Source of the DNA: Mucilaginibacter sp.
Lineage (GTDB): Bacteria; Bacteroidota; Bacteroidia; Sphingobacteriales; Sphingobacteriaceae
NCBI RefSeq assembly: GCF_028287845.1
Contig: NZ_JAQBOW010000035.1
Coordinates: 1 to 37,677, forward strand
Direction: 5' to 3'
Length of the DNA stretch: 37,677 nt
In this document: positions 24,635 to 34,395 of the stretch, one piece after another
How positions within the stretch are numbered: the stretch's first letter is position 1
How the letters are laid out: each line of letters begins with the position of its first letter
Notes under the pieces: model-generated
The model's database searches: none
Told to the model about the DNA's origin: nothing
The model's input: only the letters and a program-made list of their open reading frames with translations
Made by a program: the position numbers and the translations under genes

Positions 24635-26014
24635 TTAAATAAGGTTGGTAATAAATTGTGGATACACCCCGATTATAATAGTTGCCAGGGCCGAAAAGCC
24701 GAAAACAAAAATATAATAAGAAGGTACTACTATTTGAGCACGCTCTGTTGTGCGGAAATACATAGCTACAATAACCCTAAAGTAATAGAATATGCTTATG
24801 ATAGCATTAATTACAGCCACTATTGCCAAACCGGTATGGTAGTGGGCCAATACCGTATTGAACATAAAAAACTTACCTATAAAGCCGGCAGTAAGCGGAA
24901 TACCCGCTAATGACAACATAGACACAGTTAATACAAATGCCAGGAAAGGGTTTTTTCTGGCGAGGCCGTTAAAACTTTCAAAACTATCACTGCCTGTTTC
25001 CTGCTGTATCAATATTAAAGCGCCAAAAGCGATTATAGATGCGATAGAATAAGCGCTGGCATATATAAATATGGAATTAGCAGAGCTTGCACCCAAAGCT
25101 AAAATAGCAAACAGCAAATAGCCCGCATGTGATATACTTGAGTAAGCCAGCATACGCTTAAAACTTTGCTGATATAAAGCGGTTATGTTACCAACAAACA
25201 AAGTTATAATGGCTATGATAACCAATACAGGTAACCAAAAAGTATAAAATACGGGAAAACAAGTTGCAAACAAGCGCAAAAATGCGGCAAAGCTTGCCGT
25301 TTTTGATACGGTGGACATGAACGCGGTTATCAGTGTTGGTGAACCTTCATAAACGTCGGGTGTCCAGAAATGGAACGGCGCCACACCTACTTTAAAGCAT
25401 AAGCCTACAATAATTAATATTATCCCGGTATAAAGTAATGGGTCTACACCAAAAGAATGGGCCAGTACAAAGCTTTGGATACCATCTAAACCAAATGAAC
25501 CGGTAGACCCATAAACTAAAGTAATACCGAACAACAAGAACCCGGTTGAAAAAGCACCCATCAAAAAGTATTTCAGAGCAGCTTCGTTCGAGGCAAAATC
25601 ATTCTTTTTAATACCGGCAAGTATGTATAAACTTACTGACATAATTTCTATACCGATAAAAAGCATAGTTAAATTATAGTAAGAAACCATTACGATTACA
25701 CCGGCCAGCGAGAATAGGATAATAGCATAATACTCTGCTATATGCTGGCTTATTCGCTCAAAATATCCTTTGGAAAGCAACAGGATCAATATAGTTGATA
25801 TAATAGCTATTGATGAAAAAGCGATGGAGAAGTTATTAAATAACATCATGCCATGATACTCGGGCACGCGGTTCTCTCCCCATTGTGACACTGCCAAACC
25901 TAAAGCAACCAATAGGCCAACTATAGTAACAGGCAGCAACGCCTTTTGCATTTTATACAAACCTAAATACAGAAGCACTATAGGTAAAACAGATATGACT
26001 ATTAATGTATTCAT
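24635..26014 (-). CDS. nuoN: NADH-quinone oxidoreductase subunit N
   Basis: 459 aa from ATG 26014. The frame is open 36 codons further upstream, but that part overlaps the nuoM 3' end and is not NuoN-like; the chosen start lies 8 bases after nuoM. Antiporter-like fold with about 14 helices. The conserved stretch VGVAPFHFWTPDVYEGSPT (about 205-224) and FKRMLAYSSISHAGY near 275 mark the NuoN proton channel. Last gene of the nuo operon, 47 bases before the dedA-family start. Confidence 0.95.
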   Translation of the reverse strand: MNTLIVISVLPIVLLYLGLYKMQKALLPVTIVGLLVALGLAVSQWGENRVPEYHGMMLFNNFSIAFSSIAIISTILILLLSKGYFERISQHIAEYYAIILFSLAGVIVMVSYYNLTMLFIGIEIMSVSLYILAGIKKNDFASNEAALKYFLMGAFSTGFLLFGITLVYGSTGSFGLDGIQSFVLAHSFGVDPLLYTGIILIIVGLCFKVGVAPFHFWTPDVYEGSPTLITAFMSTVSKTASFAAFLRLFATCFPVFYTFWLPVLVIIAIITLFVGNITALYQQSFKRMLAYSSISHAGYLLFAILALGASSANSIFIYASAYSIASIIAFGALILIQQETGSDSFESFNGLARKNPFLAFVLTVSMLSLAGIPLTAGFIGKFFMFNTVLAHYHTGLAIVAVINAIISIFYYFRVIVAMYFRTTERAQIVVPSYYIFVFGFSALATIIIGVYPQFITNLI

Positions 26015-26022
26015 GATTAAAC

Positions 26023-27471
26023 TTATCTGATATTTATAGTGTGTACCAAATTTTCGACTGCTGCGGCAGATATATGCAGTATAGGCTGTGGATAAATACC
26101 AATGCCAATAATTAACGCGCAAATAATGCCCAAAGCTATTTTTTCTGAACCATGAACATCTGCAAATACAGCAGTTAATTCATTAGTTTCTCCCTGCATA
26201 ACCTTTTTATACATGCGTAGCATATATACCGCGCCAAATATGATGGTTAAGCCTGCAATAGCAGCTATCCAAATGTTATATTGATAAACACTGTTCAGTA
26301 ATAAAAACTCGCCTATAAAGCCGTTGGTTAACGGCAAGGCAACTGTACCCAGTACAATAATTAAAAACGCTATGGCAAAATGCGGGGCGCCTTTGGCAAT
26401 ACCGCCTAATTGGCTAATATCCCGGGTATTTAAACGGGTGCTGATGATATCCCATATAAAGAACATACCAACTACGTTTATACCATGGCTAAGCATTTGT
26501 ATCATGGCGCCTTGCAAGCCTTGCATGTTCCAGGCAAATATACCCGCGGCGATAAGGCCAACGTGTGCAATAGATGAATAGGCTACTAATCGCTTACCAT
26601 CGGCTTGTGTGAATGCGATGATGGATGCGTATACAATACCAATTACGGCCAGTATAATAACTAAGTTTTGATAATGTAATAACCCTGCAGGTGCGTTAGG
26701 AATTAACCACCTGATTACGCCATAAATACCCATTTTAAGCATAATGCCAGACAACATCATAGTACCTGCAGTTGGTGATTCGGTATACGTATCCGGCTGC
26801 CAGGTATGGAACGGAAATAGCGGCATCTTGATAGCAAAGGCCAGGAAGAATGCCCAGAATACAATATTTTGATTTTCGGGAGATAAATGGTTATTATAGA
26901 ATGCATGCAGATCATACGTTTTGCCGGGAGTTAGCAAATACATATAGATGATGCCTAATAGCATAAACAATGATCCGGCAAATGTGTAGATGAAGAACTT
27001 AATGGTAATACGTATGCGATTTTCGCCACCCCAAAGTGAGCAGATAAAATAGATAGGTATCAATGCCGCTTCCCAGCCAACGTAGAATAAAAAGCCATCT
27101 AACGCGGTAAATACTACCAGCAGGCCAGCCTGCATAAATAATATCAACGCATAAAAAGAAGGTGCATTTCTGTATTGATGTTTATAGGTAGTTAAAATAA
27201 TGATGGGTACCAGTAATGTAGTAAGCAATACCATTATCATGCTTATCCCATCTATGCCCGCATTAAAGTAAATGCCGAAATTATATATCCATTGCACATT
27301 AACAATAAACTGTGTACTGGCATCGGGCACAAATTTGGACAAGAATACACCGGCTATTGCCAACTCAATAACAGAGAAAAATAACGCCGCGTGTTTAGCT
27401 GTTTCATTCTTAAAGAAGAGAACTGCGAGTGCCGCAATTACCGGCAAAAAAATTAATATACTAACCGTCAT
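26023..27471 (-). CDS. nuoM: NADH-quinone oxidoreductase subunit M
   Basis: 482 aa membrane protein with about 14 helices, one of three antiporter-like proton-pumping subunits of complex I. Hallmarks: GWEAALIPIYFI near 130-142, then FAIKMPLFPFHTWQPDTYTESPTAG (about 210-235) with the channel lysine, and RLVAYSSIAHVG near 300. It starts one base after the nuoL stop and is followed by nuoN after 8 bases. Confidence 0.96.
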   Translation of the reverse strand: MTVSILIFLPVIAALAVLFFKNETAKHAALFFSVIELAIAGVFLSKFVPDASTQFIVNVQWIYNFGIYFNAGIDGISMIMVLLTTLLVPIIILTTYKHQYRNAPSFYALILFMQAGLLVVFTALDGFLFYVGWEAALIPIYFICSLWGGENRIRITIKFFIYTFAGSLFMLLGIIYMYLLTPGKTYDLHAFYNNHLSPENQNIVFWAFFLAFAIKMPLFPFHTWQPDTYTESPTAGTMMLSGIMLKMGIYGVIRWLIPNAPAGLLHYQNLVIILAVIGIVYASIIAFTQADGKRLVAYSSIAHVGLIAAGIFAWNMQGLQGAMIQMLSHGINVVGMFFIWDIISTRLNTRDISQLGGIAKGAPHFAIAFLIIVLGTVALPLTNGFIGEFLLLNSVYQYNIWIAAIAGLTIIFGAVYMLRMYKKVMQGETNELTAVFADVHGSEKIALGIICALIIGIGIYPQPILHISAAAVENLVHTINIR

Positions 27472-27472
27472 T

Positions 27473-29383
27473 TTATATTGTAAACGCTTTTAAACTATAT
27501 AGTAAAATGGCAATAATGCCAACCACCATCATAAATATGTAGAACCCTACATTACCGGTTTGCAGTAAACGCAAGCCCTTGCTTGATTCAACCGCTCCTT
27601 TGCCTAAACCGTTTACCAAACCATCAATACCCAAACGGTCAACCACCTTGTAAAAGAATACTGATAACGTATCCAGTGGCTTACGTATCAATGTATCATA
27701 CAGCTCATCTATATAAAATTTATTGTAAGATAAGCTTGTTAACGCCGGGCGCTCTTCTTCGTCAGAAACAGGAACGCTTGCCTTTTTAACATATTGAATA
27801 TAGGCATAAGCCATTGCAATTAAAGCACCGCCAACAGACAGGCCCATCAGCAACCATTCGGTACTGCTGCTTAGCTCGTGCGCTACAAGTAATTTATTCG
27901 ATGCCTCAAAAACCGGGGCAAGGTAGGCACCTAATTCATGGTGGCCACCCATTACCGCAGGCACCCCTATCATACCGCCAATTGCTGATAATATAGCAAG
28001 TACGATCAATGGAATGGTCATGCTCGGCGGCGACTCATGTAAGTGATGTTCCTGCTCATGGGTTCCGCGGAATTTGCCCCAAAAAGTAAGGTACATCATC
28101 CGGAACATATAGAAAGAGGTAAGCATAGCGGTAATAACTCCCACTACATAAAACGTTGTGCTATGTGCAAAGGCGGCAGCCAAAATTTCATCTTTCGAAA
28201 AGAAACCCGAGAATGGAGGTATACCCGCAATAGCGATGGTACCAACCAGCATGGTAATAAAAGTAATTTTAATTTTACCGCTTAATCCGCCCATTTTGCG
28301 CATATCCTGCTCGCCGCCCATGGCGTGAATTACAGAACCTGCACCCAGGAATAATAAAGCTTTAAAGAATGCGTGAGTTAACACATGGAAAAACGCCCCA
28401 GTGTATGCACCCACACCTAAACCTAAAAACATATACCCTAATTGTGATACGGTTGAATAGGCCAAAACCTTTTTAATGTCTGTTTGCGTTAACGCGATAA
28501 GGGCCGCGAATAAAGCCGTTGCTAAACCAACAATGGCAATAACTTCCATTGTATCCGGCGCAAGCGTAAATAAAATGTTTGAGCGGGCTATCATATAAAC
28601 ACCTGCTGTAACCATGGTTGCCGCATGTATTAATGCCGATACCGGGGTTGGGCCGGCCATCGCGTCTGGCAGCCAGGTGAATAACGGTAGTTGCGCCGAT
28701 TTACCTATAGCACCAACAAATAACAATAAAGTAATTAATACAAATGGCGCGTCGCCGCTATGCATAGTGGCAGCTTTGCCAAAAACATCAGCATAAGCTA
28801 TACTACCGAAAGTATTGAATATTAAAAATATGCCGATCAGGAAACCTAAGTCGCCAATACGGTTCATGATGAATGCTTTTTTTGCAGCATCTGCATAACT
28901 TGGATTGGTATACCAGAAACCGATGAGTAAATAAGAGCAAAGACCTACTCCTTCCCAGCCTATAAACATCACCAGGTAATTTGAACCCAATACCAGCAAC
29001 AGCATAAAGAAAACAAACAGGTTTAAGTAAGCGAAAAACTTACCAAAGCCATTATCATCATGCATATAGCCAACAGAGTACAGATGAATTAAAAAGCCAA
29101 CGCCGGTGATGATCAACAACATTATTGAACTTAGCTGATCTACCAAAAAGGAGAAGTTAACTTGTAATGAACCAACGCTGAACCAATTAAATAACTCAAC
29201 ATTAATAGGTTGCCCCGTAGCTTTGATCTGGAAAAAAGCGCCAACACTTAATCCGAAAGAAATTAATACCAACAAACTGCCAATAAAGCCTATAACGCCT
29301 TTTGATAGGGTATTACGGCCAATGCCGTTAATAATGAAACCGGCTAACGGTAATAAAGGAATAAGCCAGATGTATTTATCCAT
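27473..29383 (-). CDS. nuoL: NADH-quinone oxidoreductase subunit L
   Basis: 636 aa, normal for NuoL. VMFIGWEGVGLCSYLLIGFW near 140 and KSAQLPLFTWLPDAMAGPTPVSALIHAATMVTAG near 230-262 are the classic NuoL core. KKVLAYSTVSQLGYMFLGLG lies near 310. The C-terminal region has the long amphipathic lateral helix followed by a last membrane segment. It is separated from nuoK by a 99-base gap that contains a palindromic repeat element. Confidence 0.97.
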   Translation of the reverse strand: MDKYIWLIPLLPLAGFIINGIGRNTLSKGVIGFIGSLLVLISFGLSVGAFFQIKATGQPINVELFNWFSVGSLQVNFSFLVDQLSSIMLLIITGVGFLIHLYSVGYMHDDNGFGKFFAYLNLFVFFMLLLVLGSNYLVMFIGWEGVGLCSYLLIGFWYTNPSYADAAKKAFIMNRIGDLGFLIGIFLIFNTFGSIAYADVFGKAATMHSGDAPFVLITLLLFVGAIGKSAQLPLFTWLPDAMAGPTPVSALIHAATMVTAGVYMIARSNILFTLAPDTMEVIAIVGLATALFAALIALTQTDIKKVLAYSTVSQLGYMFLGLGVGAYTGAFFHVLTHAFFKALLFLGAGSVIHAMGGEQDMRKMGGLSGKIKITFITMLVGTIAIAGIPPFSGFFSKDEILAAAFAHSTTFYVVGVITAMLTSFYMFRMMYLTFWGKFRGTHEQEHHLHESPPSMTIPLIVLAILSAIGGMIGVPAVMGGHHELGAYLAPVFEASNKLLVAHELSSSTEWLLMGLSVGGALIAMAYAYIQYVKKASVPVSDEEERPALTSLSYNKFYIDELYDTLIRKPLDTLSVFFYKVVDRLGIDGLVNGLGKGAVESSKGLRLLQTGNVGFYIFMMVVGIIAILLYSLKAFTI

Positions 29384-29400
29384 ATTATATATTCTGTCCC

Positions 29401-29477
29401 CTAACCCCCTAAAGGGGGAACAAAGGTTTTTTACTTTTTATATTATTAGTTCCTCACACTCCCCTTTCAGGGGGTTG
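29401..29477. repeat. Inverted CCCCCT/AGGGGG element between nuoK and nuoL
   Basis: Hairpin CCCCCT-AA-AGGGGG at 29405-29418 and a second hairpin CCCC-TTTCA-GGGG (29461-29473). The two ends are near-inverted copies (AACCCCCT.AAAGGGG on both strands). It fills most of the 99-base gap. Confidence 0.75.
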
Positions 29478-29482
29478 TGGAG

Positions 29483-29812
29483 CTACCACTTCAATCTGTT
29501 CAGCACGTTAATATCTATCGAGTTGGTGTTGCGGTATACCATTACAATTATGGCCAGCCCTACCGCTACCTCTGCCGCCGCTAAAGCCATAATAAAGAAT
29601 ACAAATACCTGCCCGCTGGCATCGCCATGATAAACGGAGAAAGCTGTTAATAACAGATTTACAGCGTTTAGCATTAACTCAACAGACATAAAAATCACAA
29701 TAGCATTGCGGCGTATCAATACCCCAACAACACCTATTGAAAAAATGATAGCGCTTAAAAGAATATACTCGTTTAGCGGTATGGTCTGTATGGTATTTGT
29801 TATGTTTTCCAT
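29483..29812 (-). CDS. nuoK: NADH-quinone oxidoreductase subunit K
   Basis: 109 aa, three membrane helices, with the channel-lining glutamates in the VELMLNAVNLLL segment (about 45-56) and ALAAAEVAVGLAI near 77-89. NuoK is part of the E-channel/antiporter-like chain of complex I. Its start overlaps the nuoJ stop as TAATG, so translation is coupled. After its stop comes a 99-base gap with a palindromic element before nuoL. Confidence 0.96.
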   Translation of the reverse strand: MENITNTIQTIPLNEYILLSAIIFSIGVVGVLIRRNAIVIFMSVELMLNAVNLLLTAFSVYHGDASGQVFVFFIMALAAAEVAVGLAIIVMVYRNTNSIDINVLNRLKW

Positions 29813-30309
29813 TATACAGTTTTTGGATCTTTAGTAGCCAATAAAACAGCACCCACCATTGCCGATAACAGCAATACTGATGATACCTCAAAAGGCAATA
29901 AATATTCGTTGAACAATACTTTTCCTAAGTTTTTTACCAGGCCCAGGCTAGGGTCCTTAAGTATCACCGCGGGCGATGCACCCAATGCTTTAATTGATGC
30001 TACTATAGTTACTAAAAAACACCCGCCGCCAATAACGGCAGCTATCTTAATAAAGTTTGCTTTAACGGGTTCAGATTCTTTATTTAAATTCATCAGCATT
30101 AGCGTGTATAAAAACAACACTAAGATGGCCCCCAGGTACACTATAAAATTGACAATGGCCAAAAACTGGGCGTTTAATAAAATGTAATGGATAGTGAACG
30201 TAAAAAACGTTAATATCAGGTAAAGGATGCTATGCACCGGATTTTTAGCCGTAATTACCAGGATGGCGAAAAAAACGGACAAAAACGCGATGAAGTAAAA
30301 TATATTCAT
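29812..30309 (-). CDS. nuoJ: NADH-quinone oxidoreductase subunit J
   Basis: 165 aa, five membrane segments; 'NPVHSILYLILTFFTFTIHYILLNAQFLAIVNFIVYLGAILVLFLYTLMLMNL' contains the NuoJ core around the pi-bulge YxGAI...FL. It forms the membrane-arm link near the quinone site. Its stop overlaps the nuoK start (TAATG); nuoI lies 62 bases upstream. Confidence 0.95.
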   Translation of the reverse strand: MNIFYFIAFLSVFFAILVITAKNPVHSILYLILTFFTFTIHYILLNAQFLAIVNFIVYLGAILVLFLYTLMLMNLNKESEPVKANFIKIAAVIGGGCFLVTIVASIKALGASPAVILKDPSLGLVKNLGKVLFNEYLLPFEVSSVLLLSAMVGAVLLATKDPKTV

Positions 30310-30371
30310 GGTTAACTATTACAAAACATTTTGACCGCCAAAAATTGGATGGGCAAAGGTATAAAACTTCT

Positions 30372-30869
30372 TTATTGATTTAACGGGGCCTCAACTAATT
30401 TGTCTTTGCCGTATATAAAATCTTTTCTTAAATAATCTGCCGGTACTATGTCGCCATCTAAATAAATAGCTTCTTTAGGACAAGCTTCTTCACAAAGGCC
30501 GCAAAAAATACAGCGCAGCATGTTTATTTCATACACTGCCGCATATTTTTCTTCGCGATATAAATTCTCTTCTCCCGGCTGACGCTCGGCTGCTATCATA
30601 GTGATTGCTTCGGCAGGGCATGATAATGCGCATAGGCCACAGGCGGTACAACGCTCTTTACCATCCTCATCGCGCTTTAGCGAGTGCATGCCACGAAAGT
30701 TTTCAGAAAACTCGCGCTTCTCTTCCGGGTAACTAATAGTAACCGGCTTCCTGAAAAAATGCTTCATAGTAATTGCCAGCCCTTGCAAAATTGCAGGCAG
30801 GTAAGCACGCTCTAAAAAATTTAACGGCTTATTGTCAACTACTTTTCTTTTATTACTTAACGGTTCCAT
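30372..30869 (-). CDS. nuoI: NADH-quinone oxidoreductase subunit I
   Basis: 165 aa. Two 8-Fe ferredoxin-type clusters: CTACGLCALSCPAEAI and CIFCGLCEEACPKEAI give the ligands of Fe-S centres N6a and N6b. Residues 20-50 (AILQGLAITMKHFFRKPVTISYPEEK) form the usual amphipathic helix binding NuoH. One base separates its start from the nuoH stop. Confidence 0.97.
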   Translation of the reverse strand: MEPLSNKRKVVDNKPLNFLERAYLPAILQGLAITMKHFFRKPVTISYPEEKREFSENFRGMHSLKRDEDGKERCTACGLCALSCPAEAITMIAAERQPGEENLYREEKYAAVYEINMLRCIFCGLCEEACPKEAIYLDGDIVPADYLRKDFIYGKDKLVEAPLNQ

Positions 30870-30870
30870 C

Positions 30871-31905
30871 TTATCTGTTAATTAAAGTAATAACAATACC
30901 TGTAACCACGATATTGGCTATGGCAATAGGAATTAAAACTTTCCACCCCAAATCCATTAACTGGTCATAGCGGAAACGCGGGATTGTCCAGCGCACCCAC
31001 ATAAAGAAGAATATGAATAAAAATATCTTCAGGAACATTACCCCTACACCAATCAGCGGTGCTAAAGCAGGGCCGGTATGTGCCGCCATCCAATCCATTC
31101 CAGGATAATTATAGCCACCCCAATACAAGGTAACCATTACCGCTGATGATATGAACATGTTAATGTATTCGGCAAACAGATAAAAGCCCAATTTCATGGA
31201 TGAGTATTCTGTATGGTAGCCACCAACCAGTTCTGTTTCGCACTCAGGCAAGTCAAACGGTGTACGGTTAGTTTCGGCAAATGCACAAACCAGGAACAAA
31301 ATAAAGCCAATAGGTTGGTATAACACATTCCAATGCCAGCTGTGCTGCTGCTCGGCAATTTCGCGTAAGCTTAAAGTGCCGGTAACCATTAATAAAGCTA
31401 TGATGGATAAACCCATTGAAATTTCATAGCTGATATTTTGTGATGCCGCACGTATAGCGCCCAATAAAGAGTATTTATTGTTTGATGCCCAACCGCCTAT
31501 CATTACGCCATAAACGCCTAATGATACTACACCGAATACATATAGGATACCCACATTAATATCCGCAACCTGCAAATCAATAACATGCGAGCCGATGGTT
31601 AATTTTTGTCCCCACGGTATAACTGCCGAACCTATACAGGCGGTCATGATAGCTAACGACGGGCCTACTATAAACAGGAAGCCACTGGCATTAGTTGGGA
31701 TAATTTCTTCTTTTAAAAACATTTTACCGCCATCGGCAAGGGGTTGTAGTATACCCCACGGGCCGGCACGGTTAGGACCTATCCTATCCTGAAAAAATGC
31801 CGCAACCTTACGCTCGGCATAGGTAGAGTACATAGCTATCACCAGGCTTATCGCGAAGATGATAAATACCAATACAAATTTTACTATGATGTCTGCTAGT
31901 TCCAT
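30871..31905 (-). CDS. nuoH: NADH-quinone oxidoreductase subunit H
   Basis: 344 aa, eight membrane helices. FFQDRIGPNRAGPWGILQPLADGGKMF near 37-63 and AFAETNRTPFDLPECETELVGGYHTEYSS near 208-236 are the conserved quinone-chamber loops. NuoH anchors the peripheral arm. Its start codon overlaps the nuoG stop as TAATG. Confidence 0.97.
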   Translation of the reverse strand: MELADIIVKFVLVFIIFAISLVIAMYSTYAERKVAAFFQDRIGPNRAGPWGILQPLADGGKMFLKEEIIPTNASGFLFIVGPSLAIMTACIGSAVIPWGQKLTIGSHVIDLQVADINVGILYVFGVVSLGVYGVMIGGWASNNKYSLLGAIRAASQNISYEISMGLSIIALLMVTGTLSLREIAEQQHSWHWNVLYQPIGFILFLVCAFAETNRTPFDLPECETELVGGYHTEYSSMKLGFYLFAEYINMFISSAVMVTLYWGGYNYPGMDWMAAHTGPALAPLIGVGVMFLKIFLFIFFFMWVRWTIPRFRYDQLMDLGWKVLIPIAIANIVVTGIVITLINR

Positions 31906-32906
31906 TATAAGCGTGTTTCGCGTTCAAATTGTTCTTTATTGGCCTCTTTCAATACCGGGTTGGTTTTTACAACCGGCAATGGCACAAAATCATAATGATT
32001 AGAGCTGATAACCGAGTGATGCGATACTTTACGCGGACCTTCAATTACCCAATCAGCAGTTTTCTTTTTATCAAAGCGGCAGGTGTTGCAAATAAAATCT
32101 TCTACTTCACCATAAACATCTTTGCGTGCGGTTACACGTAAAACATCTTCGCCTTTATACCATAGGGTTACTTTACCGTTGCACTTTTCGTGATCGCAAT
32201 CGCGGTGCGCCTCAACCGGCTTGGTAAACCAAACACGATTTTTAAAGCGGAAGGTCCTGTCTGTTAAAGCACCTACCGGACATACATCGATAACATTTCC
32301 GGAGAAATCATTATCAACTGCTGCCTGTATGTAGGTAGATATTTCTGAATGATCTCCCCTATTTAATATACCATGTATGCGGTGGTCGGTAATCTGATCG
32401 GCAACATATACACAACGGTAGCAAAGGATGCAACGCGTCATGTGCAGTTGTATCTTATCGCCTATATCTATACGATTAAATGTGCGGCGGTCAAATTCGT
32501 AACGGGTTTTAACAGCCCCGTGCTCAAAGCCAAGATCCTGCAATTGGCATTCGCCAGCCTGATCGCATATAGGGCAATCCAACGGGTGATTGATTAACAA
32601 CATCTCTACCACGCCTTTACGTGCTTCAATAACTTCGGGCGAGGTAATGTTTTGCACTTCCATACCGTCCATTACATTGGTACGGCACGATGCTACCAGC
32701 TTAGGCATAGGGCGCGGATCTTTCTCAGAACCCTTGCTTACCTTTACCAAACAGGTACGGCATTTGCCACCGCTACCGGCCAGTTTAGAATAATAGCACA
32801 TAGCAGGCGGCACAATATCACCACCTATTATCCTCGCGGCGTTTAGGATGGATGTTCCATCTGGTACTTCTACTGCTATTCCGTCTATTGTAACTTTCAT
32901 TGACAT
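31905..32906 (-). CDS. nuoG: NADH-quinone oxidoreductase subunit G, short form
   Basis: 333 aa. An N-terminal [2Fe-2S] domain (CYYSKLAGSGGKCRTC and the later SCRTNV) gives N1b. HPLDCPICDQAGEC is the His-coordinated N5 site, and CILCYRC plus DVCPVGAL give N4. After about residue 215 only the small Molybdop_Fe4S4-like segment remains (CDHEKC, then CNTC near 278), and the large molybdopterin-oxidoreductase domain of proteobacterial NuoG is absent. Short NuoG is normal in Bacteroidota, so this is not read as a truncation. nuoF lies 126 bases upstream, across a palindromic repeat. Confidence 0.92.
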   Translation of the reverse strand: MSMKVTIDGIAVEVPDGTSILNAARIIGGDIVPPAMCYYSKLAGSGGKCRTCLVKVSKGSEKDPRPMPKLVASCRTNVMDGMEVQNITSPEVIEARKGVVEMLLINHPLDCPICDQAGECQLQDLGFEHGAVKTRYEFDRRTFNRIDIGDKIQLHMTRCILCYRCVYVADQITDHRIHGILNRGDHSEISTYIQAAVDNDFSGNVIDVCPVGALTDRTFRFKNRVWFTKPVEAHRDCDHEKCNGKVTLWYKGEDVLRVTARKDVYGEVEDFICNTCRFDKKKTADWVIEGPRKVSHHSVISSNHYDFVPLPVVKTNPVLKEANKEQFERETRL

Positions 32907-32940
32907 GCTATCTTAGTCAAATTTTTATTTATTCCTTTTT

Positions 32941-33019
32941 GTCATGTTGAGCGATAGCGAAACATCTTGTTCGCCCTGATATCGCTCGTAGAAGATTCTT
33001 CGCTATCGCTCAGAATGAC
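32941..33019. repeat. Dispersed inverted-repeat element between nuoF and nuoG, copy 2
   Basis: Left arm 32941-32968 and right arm 32992-33019 are 28-base imperfect inverted repeats (24 of 28 pair). The right arm AAGATTCTTCGCTATCG...AATGAC resembles 15212-15239. The transcript could form a long hairpin. Confidence 0.8.
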
Positions 33020-33032
33020 AATCTTCTCTTTA

Positions 33033-34394
33033 TTATGCCGCCGGCTCAGGTTTAGGCAACGGATCAGCATAATGCGCTATTCCGTAATTTCTTGACGTAG
33101 CTTCACTCGAGTGTGTTACATGCCATTCAAACTCATCCCTAAAGTGGCGTATAGCACTGGCCACCGGCCAGGCTGCCGCGTCACCCAGCGGACAAATTGT
33201 ATTTCCTTCAATTTTTTTAGACACATCAACCAACAGGTCCATATCGCTCATGCTGCCATGACCGTTCTCTAAACGGTGTAATACTTTCTCCATCCAACCG
33301 GTCCCCTCACGGCAAGGCGAACATTGTCCGCAGCTTTCATGGTGATAAAAACGGGCAAAGTTCCAGGTATTACGCACAATGCACTGATCTTCATCAAAAG
33401 CGATAAAACCACCCGAGCCCATCATACTGCCGCTAACAAAGCCACCGTCTGATAATGATTCATAGCTCATCAGGCGTGGCTCGCCATTTATAGTTTTCAT
33501 AAATAAATTAGCAGGTAAGATTGGCACGGATGAACCACCTGCAACAACCGCTTTTAAGCGTTTACCGTTGGCTATACCACCGCAATATTCGTCGCTATAT
33601 AAAAACTCTTCAACAGGTAGGCCCAGGTCAATTTCGTACACGCCCGGTTTAGCAACGTTACCTCCCGCCGAGATCAATTTTGTACCGGTACTGCGGCCAA
33701 TGCCTAATTTTGCATACTCCTCGCCACCTTCGTTAATTATAGGTACTACGGCAGCAATTGACTCAACATTATTTACCACTGTTGGGCAGCCATACAAACC
33801 AGCAATAGCCGGGAATGGCGGCTTAATACGTGGGTTACCACGTTTGCCTTCCAATGATTCTAACAGCGCGGTTTCTTCGCCGCAGATGTATGCACCACCA
33901 CCGGGTTGTACATATAGCTCCAGGTCATAACCACTGCCTAATATATTTTTTCCTAAAAACCCAGCTGCTTTAGCTTCGGCAATTGCTTTTTCAAGTATGC
34001 GTATTTGCGGCATCATTTCGCCGCGAACGTATATAAATGATGTTTTAGCACCCAAAGCATAGCTTCCAACTATCATTCCCTCAATTAATAAATGGGGGAT
34101 ATAGGTCATCAAGTAACGGTCTTTAAAAGTTCCCGGTTCAGATTCGTCGGCATTACAAACCAGGTAACGGGCCACACCTTCCGGCTTAGCCAGAAAGCTC
34201 CACTTCATCCCGGTAGGGAAACCGGCGCCGCCACGGCCACGCAAGCCAGACTTTTTAACTTCTTCCACCACATCATCGGACGACATGGTCTTTAAAGCCT
34301 TCTCAACAGATGCATACCCCCCTTTTGAGCGGTAAACATCAAAGGTGTTGATGCCGGGTACATTAATATGTTCTAAAAGTAATTTGCGTCCCAT
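33033..34394 (-). CDS. nuoF: NADH-quinone oxidoreductase subunit F (FMN, NADH-binding)
   Basis: 453 aa from ATG 34394 (MGRKLLLEH...); the frame runs 22 codons further upstream but overlaps the small membrane gene. [15 protein letters not shown] near 48-62 binds [23 protein letters not shown] near 155-175 is the FMN loop. [15 protein letters not shown] with [10 protein letters not shown] near 395 ligates cluster N3. Accepts electrons from NADH. Starts one base after the stop of the 61-aa membrane gene. Confidence 0.97.
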   Translation of the reverse strand: MGRKLLLEHINVPGINTFDVYRSKGGYASVEKALKTMSSDDVVEEVKKSGLRGRGGAGFPTGMKWSFLAKPEGVARYLVCNADESEPGTFKDRYLMTYIPHLLIEGMIVGSYALGAKTSFIYVRGEMMPQIRILEKAIAEAKAAGFLGKNILGSGYDLELYVQPGGGAYICGEETALLESLEGKRGNPRIKPPFPAIAGLYGCPTVVNNVESIAAVVPIINEGGEEYAKLGIGRSTGTKLISAGGNVAKPGVYEIDLGLPVEEFLYSDEYCGGIANGKRLKAVVAGGSSVPILPANLFMKTINGEPRLMSYESLSDGGFVSGSMMGSGGFIAFDEDQCIVRNTWNFARFYHHESCGQCSPCREGTGWMEKVLHRLENGHGSMSDMDLLVDVSKKIEGNTICPLGDAAAWPVASAIRHFRDEFEWHVTHSSEATSRNYGIAHYADPLPKPEPAA

Positions 34395-34395
34395 T

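Noticed and set aside
26015..26122. 36-codon N-terminal extension of nuoN
   Set aside because: It overlaps nuoM and is not NuoN-like; the ATG at 26014 gives a normal N-terminus and spacing.
29223..29630. 135-aa plus-strand frame across the nuoL/nuoK junction
   Set aside because: Runs through the palindromic repeat and two well-defined nuo genes on the other strand.
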